Assembly: GCA_013339765.2 (NCBI GenBank)
Contig: CM023451.1
Span: 156,113,432 to 156,177,431 of the forward strand
Source: Haemaphysalis longicornis
Taxonomy: Eukaryota > Arthropoda > Arachnida > Ixodida > Ixodidae
Reading direction: 5' to 3'
DNA length: 64,000 bases
Shown here: in pieces, positions 11,089 to 24,200 of the stretch
How positions within the stretch are numbered: position 1 is the stretch's first letter
How the letters are laid out: each line of letters begins with the position of its first letter
The notes under the pieces: generated by a model
What the model saw: only the letters and a program-made list of their open reading frames with translations
The model's database searches: none
Told to the model about the DNA's origin: nothing
Translations under genes and position numbers: made by a program

Positions 11089-14000
11089 AATAAAACCAAA
11101 CCTTTTACCCGCATGAAAGATGGACCAAATATGTGAGTAATTATTCTGTAATAGTAATAAACTTCCTGAACCTCCTCCAAAAATTAAGATTAATTTTGAT
11201 TGCTTTAAGTGCTAGTGTCCAATGCCAAATGAGTTTTCTTTACATTTCCGTAAACTGAAGAATGAAACACCTTCATTCCTGGGAATGTCCACTATAACGC
11301 TGCCATAATATCCGGGCTTGGTTCGCTCTTGAGAACGCACGGAGCACAGCGAGACACCTTGCCGAGACAGTAATATTTCCCGGAGCCTTGAGCGAAATAC
11401 AGGAGCGTAAGCTTTAAGAAAACTCCAGACGGGAGCATAGGGCCACGAACGCTCGAGAGTGCATAGGAGGAGCCAGTGCGCCCTCGTGTTTAACCCTTTC
11501 TCTTATCCTTTCCCAAAATCCCCCTTCTCTTCCATCTTCTGTGGGGAAGAGGAGATCGCCGGCCGCGGCGTCACGCGGTCCAGCAGCAGAGAATAGGATC
11601 TGGCTGCGCTGACAGCAGCCATTCCGGTCGCCGCACACGATGGTGCGTTCTATTCTTTCACCTTGTAAGACGTCCACTACAAGAGAAAGCCGCGGCTTGA
11701 GCATGGTGAGTGGCCCGCCGATTTTTCTTCGTTCATTCTGGCGTCGGAAACCGGGAAAAATAGACAATACAAAGAGGCCCAGCGCTTTCATTATGTCGCG
11801 ACCATGCCTCTACGTCGCTTTGTATGCTGCTCTCCATGATGGCATTGTTTGGACAAGCGCTCCGCCTCAGGTTCAGCGTACTTAGTACACACAAATATCT
11901 TGATTTTGTGCGTTTTTAGGTGCCACGGAGTAGGCTCAGGCTGCTTCGTTGTTATTTGTCTCCTCACATATTTCCCCCCGTTTGTGTTTGATTTCGGCAT
12001 TATTAGTCCAACCATTATCAACCCTTACCTTTTGTACGCAGCAGCTGTACGCACAGTTTCTTTTATGAACAAATAAAAGAGATTGTAAGCATATTAAGTT
12101 TTCGTCCACCATTTTGGCATTCAACCCCACGCTTCTCCCGCATGGTACCTGCTCCATGATCTTATTTTCAGTTTTTTTACATGAAGCTGTGATTGGGATT
12201 GACGGGCTGTTAGATACCTGGATGAAGCAGCGCTCACATAATAAAAATGATAATACTTTTATTACGCAGATAAAAAAAAATGTACAGTCACAGGCCTGTC
12301 GAAGCCGCAGTGGGCTTCAAGAACAGCGCCTGGCAGGCAGGGAAACTTCGTGCGCATGGCCGAGGGAGAGAGTGACAGAATTATGTAGTTAAAATGGCAC
12401 AACATAACCGTCAGGAAAACTAACATGGTAAACTTTGAACATTACAGTATTTACGCTGCCACAGATCGACGGCAATATATAAAAGAAAGCAATGGTGGTG
12501 GTGATGGGTTGCAAGAACTGAGTCAAACAACTTCGGTACAAAGGTCACGTAGGCGATTCTTCAGCCCTGACCAAGTAGGTGCTGGTAGTAATAAACTGAC
12601 TTGTGCACATGTAATATTTGGTTGCAAAATTGCACAGAACGACCAAATTGTGATCACAGTCTTCGGTGCATTGCACTTTTTTGCAAAATTGTCGTTGGAT
12701 GAAGGGCAACTAGTTGCGTGTCTACCAATCTGTTCTACCACTTTGATCTACTTCATGTCGGCTACTTCACGCCTACGAAGCACTTGTTTACCACGATTCC
12801 TTTGCTCGACGTGTAATTTCCTTAACCATGGCCTTATACTTACCCCTTGGCACGTGTTCAACTTCTTGCACACCTTTCGGGGATATGAATATGTGCCTCC
12901 GTAGCTGAAGAATCGTTTACACATCCCGCTGCTTATCAGTTTTATTGCAAATGAAGCCAATTCATCCTTTAGTACGCTGTGGACCAAGGTCATAAACGTG
13001 TGAGAGTAGTGAGGGCAATAAAGTCAAATGTATTCATTTAACCACCAGGCTTTATTGCGTACTTCTATTACAGCCAACCATTATTTTCAAAGAGCTTTAG
13101 TTTTGATGAATCATTTATGGGTCCGATGAGGCTGCGGCACCAAAGTCGTAGCCGCAAGTTTATTTGAAAGGCGTGAGCATGACGTTGTGGTGCTTCACAC
13201 ACATTTTATGTGTTCGTGTCATTAGGGATCCTTAATAAGTTAAGAAATCTTTAGCAATTTCACTTTTGTGTCGTTATGTGTAGACAGAAAAAAGGGCAAA
13301 TAACCGAGGCAGCGGATCTTGATTTTTTGCTTTTTTAGTAGCTGCCCTCCAGACAGCTGAGTCCTTTTTGTGCGTAGGGACACAGCACTAGGCTGGATAT
13401 TTCAGATGTACCAGTTTCAGGGTTCAATGAACACTCGATTGCACCCTTCTCAATCCTCTTTCAAATGTTTGCAAATTTCATTTTATGCCGCATTCACAAT
13501 CTTCCTACTTTCCTATAGCTCTAACATTAATAGTGGCGATGAAAATGGTGGTGTTGTTTTATTGCGCAAGGGCATCGTTGCTTAAGAGTGAAACAAAACT
13601 TACAAATTCAAACTGAATTTTGTCCTTCTTTTGCAGGCATGACACACAGCCTGTGCTTCTAGCATACCACGCTCTGGGTGAACGCGAGCACGTCAATAAC
13701 AACACGTCCAGGACGAAGTTCACTTTCAGCTACCGACATTTCCTCGGGCGAACAATAAGCTTTATGCGCACCTAGACAATTATGATGACGTGGGCGGCCC
13801 CAACACTCTTACAAATAACCGCGATTTTAAAGGCGTCGTGCACCTTCGCCGCTTCGCTCAACTGCAGCTCGAAATTCACATGTTTAGCCCCATTTCTATT
13901 TCTCATCGTCTCTTCGGTCTTTGTCACACATAGTCTGCCTCTCTGAATGAGGGCGCTGCTGGGATGTATGCACTTACCTAGCAATATGTCACAAGTCCCC

Positions 14001-14233
14001 GAGACGATACCGAGTACACCGCAGCAGGACTGCGCAACCAGAGCAGAAAACACCCAAGTACGCCAGACTCGTCGATATCAAAAAGCCTGAAAAAAAAAAA
14101 CGGTAGGTAAGAGCGTAGAAAAGACCCACTAAAAGCGATCAGAAACTTAGGATGAGACTTTCACTCTCACCTCTTCCTCCCCGTTTAGGCTGCAGGAAAA
14201 CCTTTTTGTTACGTCAGAGCAGGCAGAACGGTT
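11089..14233. other. Unassigned DNA with a candidate minus-strand 3-prime end
   Basis: No protein homology is recognised. At 12256-12264 a minus-strand AATAAA-type signal lies after a GC-rich block (12285-12370). This could be the 3-prime end of a minus-strand transcript or element. A plus-strand frame of 159 codons (12425-12904) has no recognisable domain and I do not call it a gene. At 13620-13637 a strong pyrimidine tract ends in CAG and is followed by 45 open codons to a TAG at 13773-13775. Confidence 0.35.
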
Positions 14234-14261
14234 CCCCCGAATTGTTACGTCAATTCGGGGG
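14234..14261. repeat. Short perfect inverted repeat
   Basis: Ten-base arms (CCCCCGAATT and its complement) enclose an 8-base spacer. No element is evident around it. Confidence 0.6.
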
Positions 14262-15653
14262 ATCCGGCTAGGAATTGCAATTTCCCATTAAACGCATCCA
14301 TAGGTTAAACCAGGGATCACTGGTTATATACCGTAATATAGGCTTTGTTCTCCACGAAAGACGGAAGTCCTGCTGGGCTGTGTCCCTGAAGAGTGCACAC
14401 ACGTAGCCTATAACGTCCGCGCCAGGACTCCAGAGGTTCTGAGAGCTCCTAGGATACAACGTCGACATCAACCTTCAGAAGTTGACTAAACACTTGCTTT
14501 TTACACTTTGATAACGTAAAATGTCCTCTAAGCTTAGTGACTACAGATGTTTGTTGATGCCAAGGGATCATATATATTACGACTCCTGCGACCCTGTGTT
14601 TGCAGCTTTTTGGTATTTTTTCGGCGCTCCTGAGCTGTCCACAGTGATGCTTACATTGACGCCTGGGGCTGTTTTTTATTGCCTTTTGTTCAATGTTCAT
14701 ACTCTGTTAGCTAATAGAAACATGAAAGTTGTGAGTAATTTGTGCCGTACCTTGAATAAACTTGCTCCCTACTTTGTACTGGGACTAGTCGTGGCAATAA
14801 AGTGTTTTATCATTTACTCACTGGTATGCCTTCCTTGCTGATCTGCTGCAGGCCAAAGCTGGAAATCCGTGCTCAACAACTGGTTAATATCGAATCAGAC
14901 ATTTCATAGTGACCTTACCCCACCTATGATACGCACCACTATATCATTCGTATACTAAATAATTGAAAGGCAGGCAGCTGGAAATGTTTTAGTGCAGGGT
15001 TTGTGTGCCATCCCAAATTACTGAAATAACTCAGTTTTCAATGTTTTCTAGATTTGAATAACATACCTCAGTCTTCTTCTTTTTTTAGGAGATCATACTC
15101 GCCACAGTATTCAAGAGAACATGGTATTAAAGATACTGGTTGGGAGACGAAGAAGAACGATCTTGTAGTCAGTTATATGAGTTATAAACGGAGTAGAATC
15201 TCGGCCAGTGGCCGATGCACTGTTTCCAGCTAAGAGTGTAAAAGAATGAGCAGGTTCGAACGGCGTCTTCTTCTTTTAAGCTGCTTTGAGCGGTTAAATT
15301 TGTGCCACAAGCACGTGACTATTGCTTCAAACATGTCCCTAGGTAGCGTCATGCGTCACTTGTCTGTGGTGCCTACGAAACGGGTTTGCGCAGCCTGGAC
15401 TGCCATCTGAGCCCAGCGTATCCAAAACTAGAAACTGTTCTCATCAGACGGGAGTCCTGACACCTGCATTTAAGCTTGAGCAATAAAGGTTTATTTGTTA
15501 TCCTAATCGTTTCTTTGTTACTATTTTCTCTCAGCAGCGGTCATTAACCGAGAAGCTCCCAGAGAAGGAAACAAATACGCCAAAGCGCCTTCGCGAGTGG
15601 CAGCCTGACTGTGTGGTTACGCCTCGGAAAGGCCAATCGATTGTTCTCAATCT
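14262..15653. other. Unassigned gene-free DNA
   Basis: Nothing recognisable beyond isolated AATAAA-like words (for example near 15480). Confidence 0.4.
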
Positions 15654-15693
15654 CTCGGTGCACTGACCCGATCTTTCGGGTCAGTGCACCGAG
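15654..15693. repeat. Strong hairpin: 18-bp perfect arms, 4-base loop
   Basis: The left arm CTCGGTGCACTGACCCGA (15654-15671) and its exact complement (15676-15693) are separated by TCTT. Flanking sequence on the two sides is not similar, so the symmetry is confined to the arms. Confidence 0.85.
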
Positions 15694-17200
15694 GTTGCAC
15701 AAAACAGGAGGTTGGACAAAACAAAAACGGCGAAAATCCACCTTCAGCTTCTACTTATGATGCACCCGTTGATCTTCGGCGTTGCTCGACGATCTGCCTA
15801 ATTTCGATGGCTTCAAGTTTAATCCTTGATGCTAGAGCACCTGGTTCTAAATCTCCCTGCCGCATGAATTCACAGCTCCCGGCTACGAATTAACCTTAAG
15901 GAATTGACCGGTCGCTGCCTTGGGATCAGTTACGTCAGACCGTGAGAGAACTTTCATGTTTAGGTCTGGGCGCCCAACATGGCTAGAGGTGTTTCAGTAA
16001 ATTGCCAGATTTTCGCTATTGATGTTTACTCGAAAATAGTTGATTTTGATAGACAGCCAAATCATTGTAATCCTGAAGGCATATATGTTATAGTAGACAA
16101 AATATATCCGAACGATGACATGTAGCGTTACGATGATCAGCGTGAACGGCAGTCTATTGTTGAACCAGATATCGTAAATGATTTTGACAAAACTGCAAAT
16201 CGTTTTCTTCTGATAAGCAGTGTTGCCGTGTGATATAAAAAGTGGTTGCTCGGGTGGAAGGTTCTTATTGTCTTTTCAAAGGTTTTAACAATCAAGAGGG
16301 ACTGAACGTAAGCATATTCCCAATGTTAATGCACTTAGTTTCCCCAATATTGAGACCTAAATTTATGCAGTCGCCTAGTTAAATCGGAAAACTCGGATTC
16401 TTGAAGACATCTATGCTGAAAATGTCGAACGTTGAACAAAAAATATGTACAGAAAATACATAGAGCGTGAATCTCACGGCGTCTTGAACAGAGTTTGACG
16501 ACGGAGCACCGCAGATATCTCACGCCAATGGAATAGAGCAGAAATCCCCTACATCTTCGCGCCCACAGGTGTCTTCGAGAGGTGCTGACAACCGGTGTCA
16601 CAATAACCTCCCGTTTTGAGAGCACTGACGATTATCACACATGCTATAAGAGTGGCCTAAGGAAAGCATTGCTCCAGCAACCTGGAAGCACTTCTATGAT
16701 CTTTCGATTCTGGCAGGTGGTCTCCTGTCGTTCGTACAACAACCATGGCTGCAGCACTGGCCCACCGATTTCCTGGTGCGGGCGCTCGCGAACCATCGCT
16801 AAATCCTTGCGAAATGAGTCACATTCGGTGATGCGTCTTGTGCTGCGTCTTGTGCTGCGATAGAATGCAGGGATCTTATCAGAGCCTTTCCGTCGGCCAA
16901 CTGGTCCAAAAAAGAATGCCTTACTTTTTTGACACGGTGCCATCTGTCCAATAATAAAATACTGCTGATTTCCTCTTTCCCTTTCCCTCCTCGCACATGC
17001 ATCTCCGACGCACTGTTGCACGCTTAACCAATTGTTTTGGCACAATATGTTCGTATTCATTCGCCACCGTTTCATCAGCGTACGGTTCAATGCCCGCCTA
17101 ATTCGATATAAAGAACCATAGAATGAACTTCGAATCCACCGCAGTGCAAACACGTGGAAACAGCAGGTTGTTGTAGTGATTCGCTTGGGTTTTTCTTATA
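15694..17200. other. Unassigned gene-free DNA
   Basis: A 169-codon minus-strand frame (16644-17153) has no recognised domain. It contains a small in-frame duplication at about 16834-16859 that gives a repeated RSTRR. I do not call it a gene. Confidence 0.35.
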
Positions 17201-18119
17201 CACTGAAACCCGACTATAACAAACCCGGATAGAGCGAATTATGCTATATATCGAACAAAAGCAAATCCGTTACGAAAATGCATGCGAAACATATTCCTTA
17301 TAACGAAATTCACATCGGATATATCGAACTCGGCGCGCCTACAATTGCCACCGAAATGCATGGTTTCGGAGCGGCGATTGTGATTCTGATTGGCCACGAC
17401 TGAGATGTTGAGCGACGTCATGGTGCGACGTGACGCCTGACACCTTCCGTAACTGTTTCACGCACGGGATTCCCGACGGAGCACATCCAGTCAGCGAGTC
17501 CAGACCAAGACGGCACCATCGCGAACTGCACGAAGAGCTCGCCAACGTTCCAGATGCTGTGCCGAAAGGAGTGTCCTTTGAGGATTTCCTGAGTGTCAAC
17601 GACGACTTTGCCGTCACTGTGAGCCCCTCAGGCACAGACAGCGTCACTGATGTCATGGCAGCTGGTGCTGCTGCAAGCACCGAAGAGACTGGAAATGTCA
17701 CAAGGGACATCCTTAGTCTTTTCGGTGCATTAATAAAGGTTAATGAAGCGCTTTCGCCAGTCGATGTGCTCTGCCAATATTACTTCGATATTGAAGGACA
17801 CGGACTTGAACTGGCGCAAACGACGTCTCCGCCAAAATCAGAGTGAAAAACAAAATCCCCGCTTTTTTATGAAATAAGCAGTTAAGGCGGAAAGTAGCTT
17901 TATTACATGCATTGAATGGATTGTGTTTAGGTACTGGCATAATTTATGCGTTTACTGGCCTAATTTATGGAGGGGGGGGGGGGGGTCCCACGTATTGCGA
18001 ACTCTTAACAAAAAAATTGTTATACATGGGTTTGGCTGTATCGAACTATTGTATATATCGAACTAATTGCGTTGCATATTACAGTTCGCTATAACCGGGT
18101 TTGGCTGTATGTTTCACTG
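17201..18119 (+). mobile_element. Internally deleted pogo/Tigger-type DNA transposon
   Basis: About 919 bp bounded by related inverted ends. The left starts CACTGAAACCCG and the reverse complement of the right starts CAGTGAAACATAC. Both then carry CAAACCCGG followed by a TAGAGCGAA/TATAGCGAA-type box. The left end follows a TA, the target of this superfamily; the right TA is not preserved. Subterminal sequences repeat TATATCGAA-type words. Inside is only the C-terminal part of a transposase, so the DDE catalytic region has been deleted. A 14-base G run sits at 17972-17985. Confidence 0.75.
17430..17846 (+). pseudogene. Tigger-like transposase, C-terminal fragment
   Basis: A 138-codon frame begins with an FRNCFTHGI segment, resembling the FxxCFxHAGF helix near the end of pogo/Tigger transposases. 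VSFEDFLSVNDDFAV follows at about residues 47-61, like the VxFEDFVxxDDD motif of the same proteins. The helix-turn-helix DNA-binding part and the DDE domain are absent, so it cannot be active. The frame is open to a stop at 17844-17846. Placement between Tigger-like ends supports the call. Confidence 0.7.
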
Positions 18120-19469
18120 TGTTCAAGAATTAGCAACTCCCTAAAGATAAGTTAAGCATAGTGCACAAGCCACGTTGGTTTCGATCGACTCTCTCAGGTC
18201 TCTTCTTCTTCGAAAAACCAACAGCGTGACTGCGCAGTAGAGGGACAGGCCGAAAGAAGCGGAGAAAGCGTTATTTTGATTGCGTCAAGACCAGCAGACT
18301 GAAGACAAAGGGCGGTGGTCGACAGATCTTCATTTTCCGCTCGGGAGACCGCGATTGCTGCCTTTTCGTCCCGACGTCATCGATAAGCCTACGTCACGGA
18401 GGGAGAAACGCACACATTCAAAAGCACGCACACAGAAATGCAGAAAAACTGGCTATTTCGACTAGCTGTCAGCAGATGTCACAACGAGGGGAGTGTGACG
18501 AAAGGCCGGATGACGTCTCTCTCTCCTCAAACCGCGGCTCGTGAACTCCAGCGGCTTCAGATTCGAGCCGTTTAGCCCGCATAGCAGACGTGACCACCCA
18601 TCATTATGGTGTCAAAGAAACCACTGCGTAGCCACAACTGGCAATCAACTTCATGTTGTTTTTATAGCACGCGACGAAGAGGGAAGCCGACCGTTAAAGT
18701 AGTATTATGCGAATAAATCTTTTTTTGTGTGGCGTACGTTTATCACAAATTTAAGACTCTGGTCACGTACTAGTTACACTGGGAAAGCAATTTTTGGGGA
18801 CATTTACAATTGTGCTTGCTACGCCCGACTTTATTACATTCGTTAGCGAGCACCGGAAATTTATTTGATTTGTAGTCGTTATACATCATAAGTACGACAG
18901 TAAAATATACCAATACATATCACAAGCCGACATTGCATTACATTTAATAAGTTTAAGTTTGTCATGCTTTATATGACTTTTTTATCTTATGAAATACAGC
19001 TCGTATCGCCTTTCAGGCCCAGGAATTTTCTTGAAGATGTTAGGCCAGCACTCTGAACCGCATTACTTTTTCTGTGGATAAACTTGAACGTATGAGGGAG
19101 GCAGTTAACTTTTGTTACCAGGCTGATTATTTCAAAGCCGGCCTGTAAGTATTTCATCGAATTTGTGGATATTCCTATTAACCTTGGAATTTGTGTCGTA
19201 GGATTATGGTGCGCGCTGAGTATGACGCTCAGTGTAACCGTCATCTTGTCCTCGCAGGGCCGCGAAATAAGGTGAGTATGCCTCTTGCTGGGAACGGACC
19301 CCAGCTGTGTTATAACTCGCTCCGCGTTAGTGGATCATGCAATCGCTTCCTTGAAATTAAAAGCATTCATCCCAGATTGACAACAAGTAACCAATATTCA
19401 CACGGGGACTGCTTTTGAGTTTATGAAACTGCTCCTTACATAAATATTTTATTATTGTTCAAAAAATTT
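18120..19469. other. Unassigned gene-free DNA
   Basis: No homology recognised. A splice-like arrangement (acceptor CTCGCAG ending 19257, donor GTGAGT at 19272) would define a 14-base exon; this may be chance. Confidence 0.35.
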
Positions 19470-19905
19470 GGAAGAGGAGGAAATAACTTTATTCGGTCAA
19501 AAGAGGAGGCCTATTTGAGCCTGTGGCGCCCTTGACGACCGTCACGGTGTCTTGGCTCCATGCGGCGTCTTCAATGCTTTGGATGGCTCACTCCTGGATG
19601 CCGGGGTGTCTTCTGTGTAGCCCGGTCTTTCATTCCTGCTTACTACTGACAATAAATGTTCCTTTTGAACGGCTGAAGTCTTGTCTCTGTACACTCGAGC
19701 ATTCCCATAGCATGTGAGCCAAGCTTGTAAGCTCGGGACAGTCTACTTCCGCCATCGTGTATTTCTGGATGGAAGTTCCAGTGGAGTCCTGGGTTGGGAT
19801 AAGTGTTCATCTGGAGGCGTCTCCGCGTGGCTTCTTGTTTCTGGGTGAGCGAGGGGATAAGTTCTATGTTACGGGAAACCCAAATCCACGTTCGCGTGAA
19901 CAAAG
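19470..19905 (-). mobile_element. LINE 3-prime fragment
   Basis: The minus strand reads RRRLQMNTYPNPGLHWNFHPEI, resembling the C-terminal part of tick LINE ORF2 proteins (RRLQTxxxPNP, then a Cys-His knuckle). The knuckle region that should follow (SRAYKLGSHAMGMLEC) has lost its first cysteines. Downstream in minus sense there is a short UTR and an AATAAA signal near 19482-19493. The 5-prime part is missing. Clade is undetermined. Confidence 0.6.
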
Positions 19906-21052
19906 AGGAGAGACGACAGGGCCCGCAAGGTATGGCTAGTAATTTAATACCAACTTAGTTACCCCGTCCCTCAGTCCGCGCTCTGCGTGCAGGAGCACCA
20001 GCGACGCGATGAGAACCACGCAGTTATCTCCGACAGCGGCGTGTTGCCACTGCTCGCAAATGAAAAGTTGTCAGGGGTATTGTGTTCCTGAATCATATCA
20101 TAGCACCTCTGTTTAGTTCAGCATAATCTCGCTCTATATTAACTTTCCAGGGGTCTACGTGGGCAGTTCAACTTTGTGTAACCGCTAATAGCGCGGAAAG
20201 ACGACGTTTGGAAAGGAGGGACGCAGGCTGCGGCTGCTAACAAACTTCATTGACAGAAAGCATGCTGGAGGGAGAGAAGTATGGATGAGACTAAATGACC
20301 ATGATGACTCAGCGACCTCATAAGGGCTTACTTTCCGGTTTTACCTTACGTGTGCTGGTTTCGTTCAAAATCCCACCAGAGAAATGGCTACCCGCAGGTT
20401 GGGATTGCCAGAGGTTACATGCAACAGAACATCTTAATGATTTTTTATCATCGATTACCATTATTACGCCCTTTGAATCTATCGATGAACTAACCTCATT
20501 ACGTTGTAACATACCAACCAACTAGAACCTAGGCCAATAAGTGCATTGGCCAGGACTGAAATTAACAGCTAAACAGTAAAAAAGTAAATTGTTCGATCAC
20601 GACAACAGGCAATTACTTCAATATCTTAGTAAATGTCTCTTCAAGAGAGGCAAACTTCGTGTGCTTCATTACAAAAAAATATCCAGAAATTAACAGAATT
20701 GTCTACTATTGCGTAGCATTCTTAGATCGCTTCTTACGCCGGCATTCTTACGCCGTCGTAAGCGGCATTCTTACGCCACTTGTCTAGTGTGTGAGTATAT
20801 ACAGCCAAATTCTCCGGTTTTTTTAATTCTATCCGACCAAATATCTCTATTTACGCCATTATAACGACAACAGTTCTTACTTCCGCCAAATCTGCAATTA
20901 TGTGTGAATGAAGGGTGTCACATAGTTCGCCATTTTCGCTATTTTTATATTTTTTCTGTTTTTTTTTGTTTTTTTCAAAATTTTGTTTGGCCAGTGATCT
21001 CCATTTAGCCTATTACAACGATTAAAGGTTGAACTTCATACAAGTTTGAAAC
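19906..21052. other. Unassigned gene-free DNA
   Basis: The only structure seen is a duplicated 15-mer CGGCATTCTTACGCC (20740-20754 and 20763-20777), with part of it also at 20730-20740. The stretch just before the microsatellite is T-rich (20940-20985). Confidence 0.45.
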
Positions 21053-21236
21053 ATGTATGTATGTATGTAAGTATGTATGTATGTATGTATGTATGTATGT
21101 ATGTATGTATGTATGTATGTATGTATGTATGTATGTATGTATGTATGTATGTATGTATGTATGTATGTATGTATGTATGTATGTATGTATGTATGTATGT
21201 ATGTATGTATGTATGTATGTATGTATGTATGTATGT
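21053..21236 (+). repeat. (ATGT)n microsatellite
   Basis: 184 bases of ATGT units, with one early A for T change near 21070. It gives long spurious open frames of Met-Tyr-Val-Cys on one strand and Ile-His-Thr on the other. Confidence 0.97.
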
Positions 21237-24200
21237 CTCTCCTTCGATTAAGACTTCCGGTCAAAAGATGGAACAATTTGTCAAAAAGGAGTATGTGTAG
21301 GCAGAACCTCTCTAAACTAAAACTGCTGGCGTTAGTCATGCACGTTCCCGTTATATAGCGCAAAAGAAACCTCAGGTCAAGTTGAGGCAAAATATAAGTA
21401 CTTAACGAGTATTTCCCTCATTCTTTTAGTTAAAAAGACACCTTGAGGTAGTTTTTAAGATAGCGTGTAAAAAAAACGTTTTAAAATTGGCCCGGAAGGG
21501 TTCCAGAAAGTGCGAGTTAAAAGCAAGCACAAAAATAACGGAACTCCCACTCGTGCTGTTTCAGACAGTACAAGAAACAAACGATAAGGCAAAATGTGCG
21601 CGCTGTCCCACAAGATGGCACGACAGCAGTGTGAAGGCGGGAAAATTGCGTTGCATTGGAAAAACCTCGATTCAATACATCCCGAGAGGAGCGAGAGGGG
21701 AGGTGAAAAGAGTGAGGGGTGGGACCAGACAGCGGAGAAAGAGTTAAGCAGCGGGGGTGGCAGAAAGCGTTCGTCTTTCGACGTGCACGCCGATTTATTG
21801 TCCGCAGACATAAAAAAACATCAAAGAAACGCGGAACACTAGACATTTAAGCTTCGCTTAAAATGAAGGAAAGGTTGGCGGTCTATAAGTTCAGAAAGCA
21901 GAGGGCGAACGTTGCTGCTATTGCATGAGAGGCCGATGGTAAGGATTCTATAGCTGATATTTGGTCAGCCCCAGTCTCAGTTTTTCGGGATGCGGACAGA
22001 ATAGAATTCGTATGACAGGGGCCCGCCATATGATTATTTTTTTACCTCACTTTGAAATTTTCGCGTATCCTACCTTTTTTATTGTTTAGTCTTCACTTCT
22101 TCTCCACACTTCTCGTTCCCACTAATGGGAAAGCAACGGGTGGAACCAGTTAATCTCCCCGCCTTTCTCTTTCTTTTCAACTGTAGCTTTTCGACGCAAA
22201 AATCACATCTGCAATCTTTCTCAGCAGGACACTAAGGAACTGCTAGCCTTTTTAGTGTGGCGGGCATTAAACGGGCGGATAAAAATGGGAGAAGATTTCA
22301 GCCACTCGAAGTACAGTCGGAGCCCAAAAAGGAGACATCTAAACTCCTTGAATTGCGTTCGAAATCTTTACGGACACACGTATAAAAATACCCAGTTTTA
22401 GCAACTTCCAATATTTTGTTCGAAAGCGGTAAGCAGATTTTGTAGATCCTAATCCCGGATTACATGCGAGGGACCTTTTGTAGACCGTGCAGGGCAAGTA
22501 AAACGCAAAAAAGACGGGAAAGCCTAAACTAGATTGACATTTGAACCAGAACAAAAAGGGGCGCAACAATATGCTAATTTTTCTGCCATAACCGGCGTTT
22601 TGAGCTACTAAATGCTGCTGAGAATATGGGTGTACTGCTTTAGCGCTTGCGTACTTTGTGGACGTGCCTTTGGTGTGAAATCAGCACGGGCTGCACTACT
22701 CCGCGAGGGTGACACACTTCATTCCGACATACAGTTTAAGTCCCGACGTTTTGAGTTTCCAGAAATACCGCGTACGGCAGCTTCGCGCGTAGGCAGCCAA
22801 CCTGGAACCAAGCTAGTTTCGTAAGCCATGCTGAACTACCGCGGCCACCTTTTTCCGGCGAGCGTAACAGCTCCTCGTGCCTCACTTTTCTCAAAGCAAT
22901 CTTGCCGAGTGACATGCGCTAAATCCGGCTTAGCGATGCCAGCGGGCGCACCCCGCGCGCTTTCAAAGCCGCACACCGGGCTTGTACTGGACGTGAAACG
23001 CGAAGCTTCCCTGATGGGGGTCATGGTGTTACGTGTTAAGCGTAGAGCTCTCACGAAGAGGTCACCACTAACGCCCAGTTGCTCGCGGCCACGTCGGGAG
23101 TATTTGGAATGACTAGTTGTGCGCAGGGTATTTCGGCGCTCTGTTTCTTGTAACTGCATGTGTCAGTATTTTCTGCTGTAATACCACTGCGAAGAAAAAA
23201 GCTACAACAATGCTTGTAAGAAGTCATTACATGGTAAAAAACATGCAATTTATGTATGCAAATCTTTTTCAACAGGCGACCGAATCCTACTATTCCAGCC
23301 TAGGCTTGTTGTGGTGTAGCCGGCGTGGCTGTTGTGGTAAACCCATATGATTGTCTGCACGCATTGGTACTCGGTTTACTCTAAAAAAGTGTTGGGTAGT
23401 CTACTGTGCGCCCATTCCTCCCCCTACCCTGTTAGCGGGAGTCTCATAGCCAGCGTTTATACCTGCGGCTCGTCAAACTACACGTTTGTCACCAAAAAAG
23501 CAAAAATGCAAGTACCTGCAATATTAGACGCATATTGGGCCCTTGTATATATCTTTCGCATTTAGATTCATGGAAGCAAAACGAAGTTACTACCCCTGAA
23601 CTCGCCAACTTATCACCCTTTGTTACGACGTCGATGAGGTCAATAACAACCAAGTCTTCGCGTTACTGGCGAGGTTTATGCCATCAGGACGAGGGACGAA
23701 CCTATGCGTTACGACGGGGGTGGCGGTAACCTCGCTTGATAAAGCTTGTAGCTAAGCAGCTATGGGTGAAGGAGAGATGACGGTATATATAAAAGTGGCA
23801 ACGCGTATATCACAGAACTTGAATGGTAGCTTGCGAAAGTAGTAAGGCCAAAGCTTTATGATCACATACCCGTTTCTAGGCCGGAACTTCATCGCCATAC
23901 ATAGGCTGCTGCTTTAGAAGTGCATATCAGCCGGAGGCAAGGGTTGTATTTAGCGTCGAACGGGGCGCTTATACGCAACGAAATGGTTACTAAAGGGGGT
24001 GAACAACGCCATTTCCCATGTCCTTGCACCCGGCCAAAGCGGAAAAATGGGCGTTGCATATGAGGCTAAAAAAAATCAGAAAGAGCAGGGAGGTAAGGCA
24101 ACATAAGATGTATGCGTTGAGCAAGCAGCAAAAAAGTAGAAAAAATAAGAAAACAACGAAAACTTTTCAATGTACAAGTTTCCCAAAACTAGTGCCTTAT

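Noticed and set aside
12425..12904. 159-codon plus-strand frame
   Set aside because: No recognisable domain or signal peptide; overlapping minus frames are equally long, and there is no clear splice context.
17040..17090. Hammerhead ribozyme core on the minus strand (CTGATGA)
   Set aside because: The CTGATGA word is there, but the matching GAAA core and stems are not.
16644..17153. 169-codon minus-strand frame
   Set aside because: No family recognised; directly abuts a decayed transposon and contains a local duplication.
21022..21390. Long open frames with IHTY or MYVC repeats on both strands
   Set aside because: They are direct translations of the ATGT microsatellite.
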